13,285 nucleotides of DNA from an uncultured Clostridium sp. (GTDB lineage: Bacteria; Bacillota; Clostridia; TANB77; CAG-508), in NCBI GenBank assembly GCA_947057505.1, contig CAMSEM010000030.1, positions 1 to 13,285 of the forward strand. Reading direction: 5' to 3'. The notes under the pieces were generated by a model. It ran no database searches. It was not told where the DNA came from and was given only the letters and a program-made list of their open reading frames with translations. Made by a program: the position numbers and the translations under genes. Positions within the stretch are counted from its first letter, which is position 1. Every line of letters begins with the position of its first letter. Shown here in pieces: positions 1 to 7,132 of the stretch.

Positions 1-43
1 CACAGCTATTATAATTCTTTTAGCAGAATTGATAATAGCTGTG
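1..43. repeat. Long inverted repeat / hairpin at window edge
   Basis: Arms 1-12 (CACAGCTATTAT) and 32-43 (ATAATAGCTGTG) are perfect reverse complements. The pairing continues inward with AATTCT (13-18) and AGAATT (25-30), leaving a loop at 19-24 and one bulged G at 31. That gives about 18 base pairs. No T-run follows on the plus strand, so it is not a typical terminator for rightward transcription. It could be a minus-strand terminator, a transcript processing structure or a repeat end. The sequence before position 1 is needed to decide. Confidence 0.6.
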
Positions 44-56
44 AATCGTAACATCA

Positions 57-84
57 GTAATCAATTTCTAGTAACCAATTTCTA
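57..84. repeat. Tandem 14-base direct repeat upstream of the ABC operon
   Basis: Two adjacent 14-mers, GTAATCAATTTCTA (57-70) and GTAACCAATTTCTA (71-84), match at 13 of 14 positions. They end about 20 bases before the putative -35 at 105. Direct repeats at this place often bind an activator or repressor, but no regulator gene is next to them, so that role is inferred. Confidence 0.45.
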
Positions 85-104
85 AGAATAAGAAAATAAT
101 TCTA

Positions 105-133
105 TTGCTATGTCCTAAAAAATATGGTAGTAT
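105..133 (+). promoter_or_regulatory. Putative sigma-A promoter of the ABC transporter operon
   Basis: TTGCTA at 105-110, a 17-base spacer, and TAGTAT at 128-133, preceded by an extended -10 TGG (125-127). Transcription would start near 140 and give a leader of about 60 bases before the ATG at 199. The -35 is weak, which suits a regulated promoter, and the 14-base tandem repeat lies just upstream. Confidence 0.45.
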
Positions 134-198
134 TATGTTGAAAAAGGTTTATACTTTTTAATCAATAGAAAATTAGCCAAAAGGTAGGAAGAACAAAA

Positions 199-1923
199 AT
201 GAAATGGGTATTAAAATTTATAAAAGAATATAACCTAAAATATTGGCTAGCCAATACCATTATTATCCTAGGTTCCATAATAACAAAAGTAGTACCAGTT
301 ATCTTAATAGGAGATATTGTAAATAAAGGAATTTATCAAAATGATTTTTCAAAAATTCCTTTTTTGTTTATATTATCTATTACCATCTATTTGGGAGGAA
401 GGATTATTACTTATGGTGGGATATTGCTAATTGATACGGTAAGATTTCATTTAGCAAATAAACTAAAAAAGAGTTGTTATAAAAAGCTAAACGAATTAGA
501 CCAAACATTTTATAAAGAAAAATCAATAGGAGAACTTACCACCATTTTAACAACAGATGTTCATACTATTCATCATAATATGTGTTTTGTAGTAAAACAA
601 TCCATGGGTATGTTAGCAAGTAGTATATTAGCTATTTTGTATTGTTTGTATATTAACCCAATATTAACTCTTATTATTCTTATTCCAGCTCCCATTATTG
701 CTATTTTATCTAATAGGCATATTAAAAATTCTAATAAACTATATCAAAAAGAAAGAGAAAGTTTATCCAATTTAAATAGTTATATACAAGAAAATATAGA
801 AGGAAATAGGCTAGTAAAAACTTTTGGAAACGAAGAAAGAGAAATTGCTCAATTTAAGGAAAAAAACAAAGTACTAAAAAGCAGAAATCTAAACATACAA
901 AACCTAAATATCAATTATATAACGAAGGTAGAGTTTCTTTCTTTTCTTATGGAAATACTACTAATTTTATTTGGTGGAATATTAGTTATGAAAGGGCAAA
1001 CAACTTTAGGCGATTTTGTGGTTATTAATACATTTATGGGATTAATCCAAAAGCCTTTTACACAAATGAGTGGTTTTATTAATGATTGGCAAAAATTTAA
1101 AGTGGCTGTAGCAAGAGTGAGAGCTTTACTAGAAACAAAACCAAAGATAAAAGATGAGGGGACCTGTAAACTTACCAGCTGGAATCATATTTCCTTTGAA
1201 AATGTCAGTTTACAAATAGATGGCAAATCAGTAATAAAGCATATTAACTTCAATTTGCAGCCAAATAAAACATATGCTTTTATTGGTGAAGTAGGCAGTG
1301 CAAAATCTACCATAGGAAAATTACTATTAAGGCTATTAGAACATACAAAGGGAGAAATAAAAATTGACAATCAACCAATTCAAAGCTATACCATAGAAAG
1401 CTTAAGAAAAAATATAGGCTATGTTTCACAAACTCCATTTTTATTTTCAGATACCATTAGCAATAATGTGACTTTTGGAAATACAGAATTATTAGAACAA
1501 GATATTAAAAACTTTTTAAAAATTGCAAAAGCAGATTATATATTTGATTTGCCAGATAGTATTCATACTGTTATTGGAGAAAATGGCGTAAGTTTATCTG
1601 GAGGAGAAAAGCAAAGACTTTCGCTTGCAAGAGCAATTGCAAAAAAACCAAGTATATTAATTTTAGATGATATTACCTCAGCACTAGATTTTGAAACAGA
1701 GCTAGAAGTGACCAATAATATGAACCATTTAGAATATGAGTGTACTAAAATCATTATTGCACAAAAAATTTTATCTGTAAAAAACGCAGATGAAATATTT
1801 GTGATGAAAGAAGGAGAAATAGTAGAACAAGGTACCCATGAACAATTATTAAATCAAAATGGATTATACAAAGAAATATATCATATTCAAACTAATAAAA
1901 GGGAGGAGTCGATATGCAAGTAA
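199..1923 (+). CDS. ABC exporter half-transporter with degenerate ATP site
   Basis: This 574-residue protein has the ABC exporter layout: an N-terminal six-helix membrane domain (about 1-310) and a C-terminal ATPase domain. The start follows GGAAG at 187-191. The Walker A reads GEVGSAKST (363-371), with Ala368 where glycine normally precedes the lysine. The signature LSGGE (466-470) is intact. Walker B ends in Asp490-Asp491, so the catalytic glutamate is aspartate, and the switch histidine is Gln522 (AQKI). Together these are the marks of the inactive-site subunit of a heterodimeric exporter such as BmrC or TM287, with the next gene as partner. The pair would export a drug, lipid or peptide; the substrate cannot be read from sequence. 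The alanine in Walker A goes beyond the usual degeneration. Confidence 0.9.
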   Translation: MKWVLKFIKEYNLKYWLANTIIILGSIITKVVPVILIGDIVNKGIYQNDFSKIPFLFILSITIYLGGRIITYGGILLIDTVRFHLANKLKKSCYKKLNELDQTFYKEKSIGELTTILTTDVHTIHHNMCFVVKQSMGMLASSILAILYCLYINPILTLIILIPAPIIAILSNRHIKNSNKLYQKERESLSNLNSYIQENIEGNRLVKTFGNEEREIAQFKEKNKVLKSRNLNIQNLNINYITKVEFLSFLMEILLILFGGILVMKGQTTLGDFVVINTFMGLIQKPFTQMSGFINDWQKFKVAVARVRALLETKPKIKDEGTCKLTSWNHISFENVSLQIDGKSVIKHINFNLQPNKTYAFIGEVGSAKSTIGKLLLRLLEHTKGEIKIDNQPIQSYTIESLRKNIGYVSQTPFLFSDTISNNVTFGNTELLEQDIKNFLKIAKADYIFDLPDSIHTVIGENGVSLSGGEKQRLSLARAIAKKPSILILDDITSALDFETELEVTNNMNHLEYECTKIIIAQKILSVKNADEIFVMKEGEIVEQGTHEQLLNQNGLYKEIYHIQTNKREESICK

Positions 1924-3683
1924 ACAAATATGATGAAGATGAAAAAAATACCTCCTTTCGCTTTTCTAATTATAAAAGAGGATTAACTTATATAAAAAAA
2001 TATAAAGCAAAACTAATCATAGTATTTTTATTAAACTTCCTGTCTATTATAGCAAGTTTATTTATTACTAAAATACTACAATATGTAATAGATAAAATTA
2101 TTCCTAATAATAATTTTGAAAGATTATGGGCTATAGCACTATTAGCATGTATTTTCATGCTAATAGCTGTCATTTTAAAAAAGAAGTATTTAGAAATTTT
2201 AGCCTATGTAAATCAAAACATTGTAGAAGATATTAAAAACGACTTGTTTTCTCATATACAGTATTTATCAGCTAATTATTATGACACAAGACCCCATGGA
2301 AAAATATTAGTTAGGCTAACAGACTATGCAAACGATGTATCAACACTAATTACAGACAAATTAGTAGCTACTATATTAAACTTTTTTAATATGCTAATAG
2401 TAACAATATTTATGCTTACAACAAATGTAGAACTAACCATCATTGTACTGATAGGAATTAGCATTCTTAGTATGATATTTGCTTTTACAGCAAAAATAAA
2501 ACGAAAACATAAATTACTAATTAATAATAAAAATGCTAATCTTAATGCCTATCTAATAGAAACACTAAGAGGAATGGAAACAACAAATGCATTTCATAGA
2601 GAAGAAAAAAATGAAGAGATATTTAATCACTTAAGTGAGGATTGGAAAAAAGCAAATTGTAATTACCTAAAGGTTGGGAATATTGGTTGGTTTAGTGTTC
2701 AAAACATATCACATTTTGTATATGCAGCAATTTATTTTGTAGGAGCCATGTTTTTGTACCCAAATATTTCAGTTGGAACAATTGTAGCAATGGGAAATTA
2801 TTCTGTACAATTTTGGAAACCAATGGAAGACTTATTTACCACTTTTGATGAATTTATTAATTCTATGACATATTTAGAAAGAATATTTGAAACGATGGAT
2901 GAAAAAATACAAATACAAGATACCAAAGATGCTATAGATATGAAGATAAATGGAGAGATAGAATTTAGAAATGTAGACTTTTCTTATGTAGAAAATGTAA
3001 AAGTACTAGACAATGTATCATTTAAAATAAAGCCAAAAGAAAAAATTGCAATTGTTGGACCAACAGGAAGCGGAAAAACAACAATTGCTAACTTAATAGG
3101 TAGATTTTATAATATTGATAGTGGTAATATTTTAATAGATGGAGTAGATATCAAACATATAAAGTTAACATCTTTAAGAAAACAAATAGCTATTATGCAA
3201 CAAGAAAACTACTTATTTAGTACCAGTATTATGGAAAACTTAAAATATGGAGTAGATAATATAACAGATAAGCAAGTAATTGCTATGTGTAAAAAGTTAA
3301 ATGTACATGATTGGATTTTAAACTTTAAAGAAGGATATAATACCATATTAAGAGCCAATGGAAGCAACTTATCTGATGGACAAAAGCAAATATTATGCTA
3401 TATAAGAACCATCATTAATAACCCACAAATATTAGTTTTTGATGAAGCAACAAGTAAAATGGATGTAAAAACAGAAAAAATGCTACAAAGCTTAACAAAT
3501 GAATTTATTAAAAATAAGACTGTCATTACAATTGCACATAGATTAGACTCCATCGTAAATAGTGATAAAATTATATTTATGAAAGAAAAGCACATAAAGC
3601 AAATAGGAACACATGAAGAATTAATGCAATTAAAAGGTGATTATTATGAGTTATATCATAGTCAAGAGGAAGTGCTTAAATAA
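1914..3683 (+). CDS. ABC exporter half-transporter, catalytic partner
   Basis: This 589-residue protein has an exporter-type membrane domain (about 30-320) followed by an ATPase domain. Walker A GPTGSGKTT (382-390), Walker B Asp510-Glu511 and switch His542 (AHRL) are all canonical. The signature is LSDGQ (486-490) instead of LSGGQ, which is the expected change in the subunit completing the degenerate site of a heterodimer. Its ATG lies 10 bases inside the end of the preceding gene, and its ribosome binding site (GGGAGGAG, 1901-1908) lies in that gene, so translation is probably coupled and the subunits made in equal amounts. It resembles BmrD, LmrD and TM288 in arrangement. The substrate is unknown. 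Confidence 0.92.
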   Translation: MQVNKYDEDEKNTSFRFSNYKRGLTYIKKYKAKLIIVFLLNFLSIIASLFITKILQYVIDKIIPNNNFERLWAIALLACIFMLIAVILKKKYLEILAYVNQNIVEDIKNDLFSHIQYLSANYYDTRPHGKILVRLTDYANDVSTLITDKLVATILNFFNMLIVTIFMLTTNVELTIIVLIGISILSMIFAFTAKIKRKHKLLINNKNANLNAYLIETLRGMETTNAFHREEKNEEIFNHLSEDWKKANCNYLKVGNIGWFSVQNISHFVYAAIYFVGAMFLYPNISVGTIVAMGNYSVQFWKPMEDLFTTFDEFINSMTYLERIFETMDEKIQIQDTKDAIDMKINGEIEFRNVDFSYVENVKVLDNVSFKIKPKEKIAIVGPTGSGKTTIANLIGRFYNIDSGNILIDGVDIKHIKLTSLRKQIAIMQQENYLFSTSIMENLKYGVDNITDKQVIAMCKKLNVHDWILNFKEGYNTILRANGSNLSDGQKQILCYIRTIINNPQILVFDEATSKMDVKTEKMLQSLTNEFIKNKTVITIAHRLDSIVNSDKIIFMKEKHIKQIGTHEELMQLKGDYYELYHSQEEVLK

Positions 3684-3705
3684 AGGGATATTATTTTATA
3701 AAAAT

Positions 3706-3714
3706 TGATATAAT
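3706..3714 (+). promoter_or_regulatory. Extended -10 promoter element upstream of gdpP
   Basis: TGATATAAT is a perfect extended -10 (TGn plus TATAAT) but has no recognisable -35 at the right distance. It would start transcription near 3721 and may be a secondary promoter for gdpP. Confidence 0.3.
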
Positions 3715-3721
3715 TGTGAAA

Positions 3722-3760
3722 ACCGTTGGAATTGACAAAACGCCAGAAACGGTGTAAAAT
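3722..3760 (+). promoter_or_regulatory. gdpP promoter with flanking inverted repeat
   Basis: TTGACA (3732-3737), a 17-base spacer and TAAAAT (3755-3760) form a near-consensus sigma-A promoter, placing the start of transcription near 3767 and the ATG at 3786. Inverted arms ACCGTT (3722-3727) and AACGGT (3748-3753) flank the -35 and abut the -10, a position from which a bound repressor would block polymerase. The arms are short, so the operator reading is tentative. Confidence 0.6.
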
Positions 3761-3785
3761 AGAAGGCGTAGAAAAGGAGAAATTT

Positions 3786-4871
3786 ATGCCGAAAAACAGT
3801 AGTAAAAAAATATTTGAAGGACTTATATCAAAAACAAAAGCATACTTAATTTTAATTGCTATCTTATTAATTGTCATTTGTGTTTTAGACATACATTATT
3901 TAAGTGCTGCCATCTTATTTTATATACTAGTACTGGTATATACTTACTTTAGTAATAAAAAGAGAAAAGCAGAATTATCTGAGCACTTACAAGACTTAAC
4001 ATTTCATGTAGATAAAGCTGCTAAAAACACTTTAATTAATTCACCATTTCCACTAATCATTATTGAAACAGATGGAAATGTTATTTGGAAAAGTACTAAA
4101 TTTGTAAAAGAATTTGCAAACACTGATGTTACTAATAACTTAAATGACTTATTAAAAGAAATAAAATTAGAAATAGAAAATAATGAAGAAAATCTAGAAA
4201 AAAATATTCATAAAGAAGTAGAAATAGGTAGCAAAATATATGAAGTGCTTGGTAAATATACCAAATCTAAAGAAGAATATATGCTTACCCTGTACTTCTT
4301 AGATGAAACTGAAAATATAAATTTGAAAGAAAAATATAATAGCTCACAAATATGCGTGGGGGTAGTTATGATAGATAACTACGAAGAAATGAACCAAAGG
4401 CTAGAAGATGAAGAAAAGCCAGGAGTTTTAGCGAAGATTGAAAAAACGCTTTATGATTGGGCATCTACTTTTGAAGGCTTAATGATAAAAGCCGAAAGAG
4501 ATACCTTTGTATGTATATTTGAAAATAAATATTTACCAGTATTAGAAGATAAAAAATTCTCTATCTTAGATAGTATCAAAGAATTAGAACTTTCAGACAA
4601 AATACCAGTTACCTTAAGTATTTCGGTATCGAATGAAGGAGAATCTAACTATGAAAAATATAAATCTGCACAAGCAGGAGTAGAAATTGCCCTAGGTAGA
4701 GGTGGAGATCAGGCAGTAGTTAGAAAAGAGGGGAAATATATCTTCTTTGGTGGAAAAAGCCAAGAATTAGAAAAAAGAACAAAAGTAAAAGCAAGAATTG
4801 TATCCCATGCATTAGAAGAATTAATGGAACAAGCTAAAAATGTTATGATTATGGGACATAGCAACCGGTGA
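3786..4871 (+). CDS. GdpP N-terminal part: membrane, PAS and degenerate GGDEF domains
   Basis: This 361-residue fragment starts at the ATG preceded by AAGGAG (3774-3779), not at an in-frame ATG 60 bases upstream that has no ribosome binding site and lies within the promoter. Two hydrophobic helices span roughly residues 19-55. A PAS-like segment follows near 75-150, where GdpP proteins bind haem or other ligands, and then a GGDEF fold lacking the active GGDEF motif. It ends MGHSNR-stop just after the first histidine of the DHH catalytic motif. If expressed alone it would be a membrane sensor without phosphodiesterase activity. Confidence 0.75.
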   Translation: MPKNSSKKIFEGLISKTKAYLILIAILLIVICVLDIHYLSAAILFYILVLVYTYFSNKKRKAELSEHLQDLTFHVDKAAKNTLINSPFPLIIIETDGNVIWKSTKFVKEFANTDVTNNLNDLLKEIKLEIENNEENLEKNIHKEVEIGSKIYEVLGKYTKSKEEYMLTLYFLDETENINLKEKYNSSQICVGVVMIDNYEEMNQRLEDEEKPGVLAKIEKTLYDWASTFEGLMIKAERDTFVCIFENKYLPVLEDKKFSILDSIKELELSDKIPVTLSISVSNEGESNYEKYKSAQAGVEIALGRGGDQAVVRKEGKYIFFGGKSQELEKRTKVKARIVSHALEELMEQAKNVMIMGHSNR

Positions 4872-4881
4872 TATAGACTCT

Positions 4882-5787
4882 ATGGGAGCTAGTATGGGCT
4901 TATACCGTTTAGCAAAATCATTAAATAAAGAAGCTTATATAGTATACAATTCTACTGGAATTGGATTACAAAACTTTATTCAAACAGCAAAACAAGAAAA
5001 AGAATATGAAGAGGCACTCATTGGAAAATCAGAAGCAATTTCCAAAATCTCGTCAGAAACACTACTAATTATTGCAGACACCCATAAGAAAAATTACGTA
5101 GATGTACCAGAATTATTAGAAGAAACTAGTAAAATTGTTATTATCGACCATCATAGAAAAAGCCCAGACTATATAGAAGATGCTATTCTTACCTTCCATG
5201 AGGTATACGCATCATCTGCTGCTGAGTTAGTTACAGAAATTTTAGAATATGCACAAAAAGAAATAGAATTAACTACCTTAGAGGCAGAAGCACTATATGC
5301 AGGAATTATGATGGACACCAAAAACTTTACATTTAAAACAGGGGTTAGAACCTTTGAAGCAGCTGCATACTTAAGAAAATGCGGAGTAGACATTATCAAA
5401 GTAAAAAAATGGTTCCAAAGTGACCTAAAAACCTATAACAAGATTTCCAAAATAGTAGAAAATGCAGAAATTACAAACGAAACAATAGGAATTTCTACTT
5501 ATACAGAAAATGATAAAGATGCCAATATTATTTGCGCAAAAGCAGCAGATGAGCTATTAACCATAAGCGACATTACAGCCTCATTTGTTATTGGAAAATT
5601 AGGTGATAAAGTATGTATTAGTGGTAGATCTATTGGTGACATTAATGTACAAGTTATTCTAGAAAAATTAGGTGGAGGCGGTCACATTACTTTAGCAGGA
5701 GCACAAGTAGAAGGTATGACCATAGAAGAAGTAAAACAAGAATTAATCAATCGTATTAATGAGTACTTTTTTGAAATAGCAAATTAA
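4882..5787 (+). CDS. GdpP C-terminal part: DHH-DHHA1 phosphodiesterase domains
   Basis: The 301-residue frame carries the rest of the DHH domain: ADTH (Asp66), IDHH (Asp89-His90-His91) and MMDT (Asp145) are metal ligands. A DHHA1 domain with GGGGH (264-268) closes the protein. The first ATG is at 4882 but has no ribosome binding site, and the missing GDIDS residues coded at 4867-4881 lie just before it. This shows it is the second half of one gene, not an independent protein. The DHH-DHHA1 fold is shared with NrnA and RecJ, but the fused N-terminal part identifies GdpP. Confidence 0.75.
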   Translation: MGASMGLYRLAKSLNKEAYIVYNSTGIGLQNFIQTAKQEKEYEEALIGKSEAISKISSETLLIIADTHKKNYVDVPELLEETSKIVIIDHHRKSPDYIEDAILTFHEVYASSAAELVTEILEYAQKEIELTTLEAEALYAGIMMDTKNFTFKTGVRTFEAAAYLRKCGVDIIKVKKWFQSDLKTYNKISKIVENAEITNETIGISTYTENDKDANIICAKAADELLTISDITASFVIGKLGDKVCISGRSIGDINVQVILEKLGGGGHITLAGAQVEGMTIEEVKQELINRINEYFFEIAN

Positions 5788-5789
5788 AA

Positions 5790-5812
5790 AAGAGGCTGCT
5801 TTGCAGCCTCTT
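5790..5812. terminator. Bidirectional terminator between gdpP and the PHP gene
   Basis: The stem AAGAGGCTGC (5790-5799) pairs perfectly with GCAGCCTCTT (5803-5812) around a TTT loop. On the minus strand it is followed by a run of T (the A-run at 5785-5791), making a strong terminator for the PHP gene, whose stop codon is inside the stem. On the plus strand TTAATTAAAG follows, giving a weaker terminator for gdpP. Confidence 0.88.
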
Positions 5813-6662
5813 AATTAAAGTCTTCTATAAAATTCAACTTACCTACAATTTCCTCACTTAAAAGAATATTGGCAAATTGTACTAGTTCATGGAATAATGT
5901 AATTTGTCCCTTATGGTGTACATCTATTCCATATAAAACCTTTATCTTATACTGTGTAGCAATTTTCCAAAAATCTTTACAAGGGTATGTTACATTTTTT
6001 AATTTTTCAAATTGTTGCTCTCTTGGCAAAAAAGCCAGTTTTTTGTTTTCGTAATATACTTTATTAAAAATATTATTTAAATTTATTTCTAATGGTATAC
6101 TATATTTTTCAGAAGACTCACATATCATATGAGAAATTTTAGCCTCTATTTTTCCAAACTGTTTGCCATCTGGTCTCATAAAAAAGTCTGGGTGAGCAAT
6201 AATATCTGGAATACCAAGTTCCATAGCTTTATCAATATATTCCGCATATTGTATAAGCTCAGAGTCTGTATATGGATGTTCTTTTCTAAATCGTTTTAAT
6301 TGGTTATGGTCATCATAAATAAAATGTTGCCCCAATATAATTTTATCAGTTTCAGCTTTTAGCTCTCTCAAATATTCTTCTTCACCAGGTAAATATTCAA
6401 CCTCATAGCCAGTTTCTATTTGAATTTTATCTTTATACTTTTCCTGTAATTCTTTTATACTATTTAAATATTCACTTCTTTGAGAATAGTTCATTCGTAT
6501 ATTCGTTCTTTTATCAATTTCATTTCTTTGTGGGCAGTGGTCTGTAAAAGCTATTTTCTTAAATCCCATTTTAATATAGTCTAATATATAGTCTTCATCT
6601 AACATATCTAAATCTGCATGACCGCATCTAAAGGTATGTTGATGATAATTAAATTTTTGCAT
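5811..6662 (-). CDS. PHP-domain phosphatase, histidinol-phosphatase-like (HisK/HisJ)
   Basis: This 283-residue protein has the metal-binding pattern of the PHP superfamily: HQH (7-9), TDH (Asp41-His42), GYEVE (Glu87), LGQH (His113), AHPD (His157-Asp159) and a final GIDVH (Asp247-His249). The HisJ/HisK branch dephosphorylates histidinol phosphate in histidine synthesis; no other his genes are nearby, so the true substrate may differ. The ATG at 6662 is preferred because AGGGGG (6670-6675) sits 7 bases upstream; a longer frame from 6713 would begin inside the promoter's -35. The gene runs opposite to all surrounding genes and separates gdpP from rplI, which are normally adjacent, so it was probably inserted here. 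It has its own promoter and terminator. Confidence 0.85.
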   Translation of the reverse strand: MQKFNYHQHTFRCGHADLDMLDEDYILDYIKMGFKKIAFTDHCPQRNEIDKRTNIRMNYSQRSEYLNSIKELQEKYKDKIQIETGYEVEYLPGEEEYLRELKAETDKIILGQHFIYDDHNQLKRFRKEHPYTDSELIQYAEYIDKAMELGIPDIIAHPDFFMRPDGKQFGKIEAKISHMICESSEKYSIPLEINLNNIFNKVYYENKKLAFLPREQQFEKLKNVTYPCKDFWKIATQYKIKVLYGIDVHHKGQITLFHELVQFANILLSEEIVGKLNFIEDFN

Positions 6663-6684
6663 ATAAATTCCCCCTATGGCAATA

Positions 6685-6713
6685 ATTATATCATTTTTTG
6701 TGGAAAAAACCAA
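6685..6713 (-). promoter_or_regulatory. Promoter of the PHP gene
   Basis: On the minus strand TTGGTT (6713-6708), a 17-base spacer and TATAAT (6690-6685) with the extended TGA just before the -10 form a strong sigma-A promoter. Transcription would start near 6679, leaving a leader of under 20 bases before the ATG at 6662. Confidence 0.7.
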
Positions 6714-6720
6714 GTATTAC

Positions 6721-6749
6721 TTGAAAAATAGGGACAAAAACGATATATC
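6721..6749 (+). promoter_or_regulatory. Possible divergent promoter toward the short frame at 6861
   Basis: TTGAAA (6721-6726), a 17-base spacer and TATATC (6744-6749). It is back-to-back with the PHP promoter. The -10 matches consensus only in part. The stretch from 6750 to 6860 is AT-rich and shows only a short direct repeat of GTTAAAT. Confidence 0.35.
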
Positions 6750-6860
6750 AATATAAAGTTAAATCCAAGGTTAAATTAAATTATATTATTTTATTATTCG
6801 GCAAACAGTCAAGCAATGTAAAATATCAACTTCATAAAATTATTAAAACTAGGAGGTAAG

Positions 6861-7039
6861 ATGAAGATACAAATATTTACCTATCAAGATTATTTAAAAT
6901 ATCAAGAAATATTAAAAATAGTGGAAGAAATAAATGACAAGAAGATGCAGAAATAGAATTTATTATGAGAGTTACAGGGCTAACAAAAGAAAAAATAATG
7001 CAAATAAATACTAAATACAGGAAAAAGTACACAAAATAG
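6861..7039 (+). pseudogene. Short unrecognised frame, probably frameshifted remnant
   Basis: A perfect AGGAGG (6851-6856) precedes an ATG at 6861 that opens a 31-codon frame ending at 6956. From about 6941 the next frame continues with plausible protein sequence (EDAEIEF, then VTGLTKEK) to a stop at 7037-7039. A single missing base near 6939-6943 would join the two into about 59 residues. The TGLTKEKIMQI stretch looks like the helix often seen at the C-terminus of PD-(D/E)XK (Rpn-type) transposase or nuclease proteins, but this is only resemblance. It may instead be a real 31-residue peptide. It fills much of the gap between the PHP gene and rplI. Confidence 0.35.
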
Positions 7040-7060
7040 AAGCATATTGCCTACTTTCTA

Positions 7061-7089
7061 TTGAAAAAAACTTGATTTTGCGATATGAT
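7061..7089 (+). promoter_or_regulatory. rplI promoter
   Basis: TTGAAA (7061-7066), a 17-base spacer and TATGAT (7084-7089) make a strong sigma-A promoter with an A-rich spacer start. Transcription would begin near 7096, about 37 bases before the rplI ATG. Since rplI usually shares transcription with gdpP, an own promoter fits with the inverted PHP gene having cut that link. Confidence 0.7.
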
Positions 7090-7132
7090 ATATAAGATGA
7101 AAATGATTTTAGAAAGCAAAAGGAGGAACAAC

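Larger units (their letters stand above)
3786..5787 (+). pseudogene. gdpP: gdpP, c-di-AMP phosphodiesterase, broken by a +1 frameshift
   Basis: Removing one C at 4865/4866 joins two frames into a 666-residue protein, close to the roughly 660 residues of GdpP/YybT. The order is two membrane helices, a PAS-like domain, a degenerate GGDEF domain, then DHH and DHHA1 domains. The family hydrolyses the second messenger c-di-AMP, which controls osmolyte uptake, cell wall balance and beta-lactam tolerance. As written, the frame hits TGA at 4869-4871 inside the metal-binding motif MGHxNxDxDS: the histidine falls in the first frame and both aspartates in the second, before its first ATG. Neither piece should be catalytic alone. 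The site is not in a homopolymer. A real mutation, an assembly error or recoding are all possible. The following rplI and dnaB fit the usual gdpP neighbourhood. Confidence 0.85.

Noticed and set aside
3726..3785. Longer N-terminus for GdpP from an ATG at 3726
   Set aside because: This would place the start codon upstream of the predicted transcription start, and AAGGAG stands before the ATG at 3786.
6663..6713. Longer N-terminus for the PHP protein from 6713
   Set aside because: It would begin inside the promoter -35; the ATG at 6662 has AGGGGG at the right distance and starts at the family's N-terminal metal motif.
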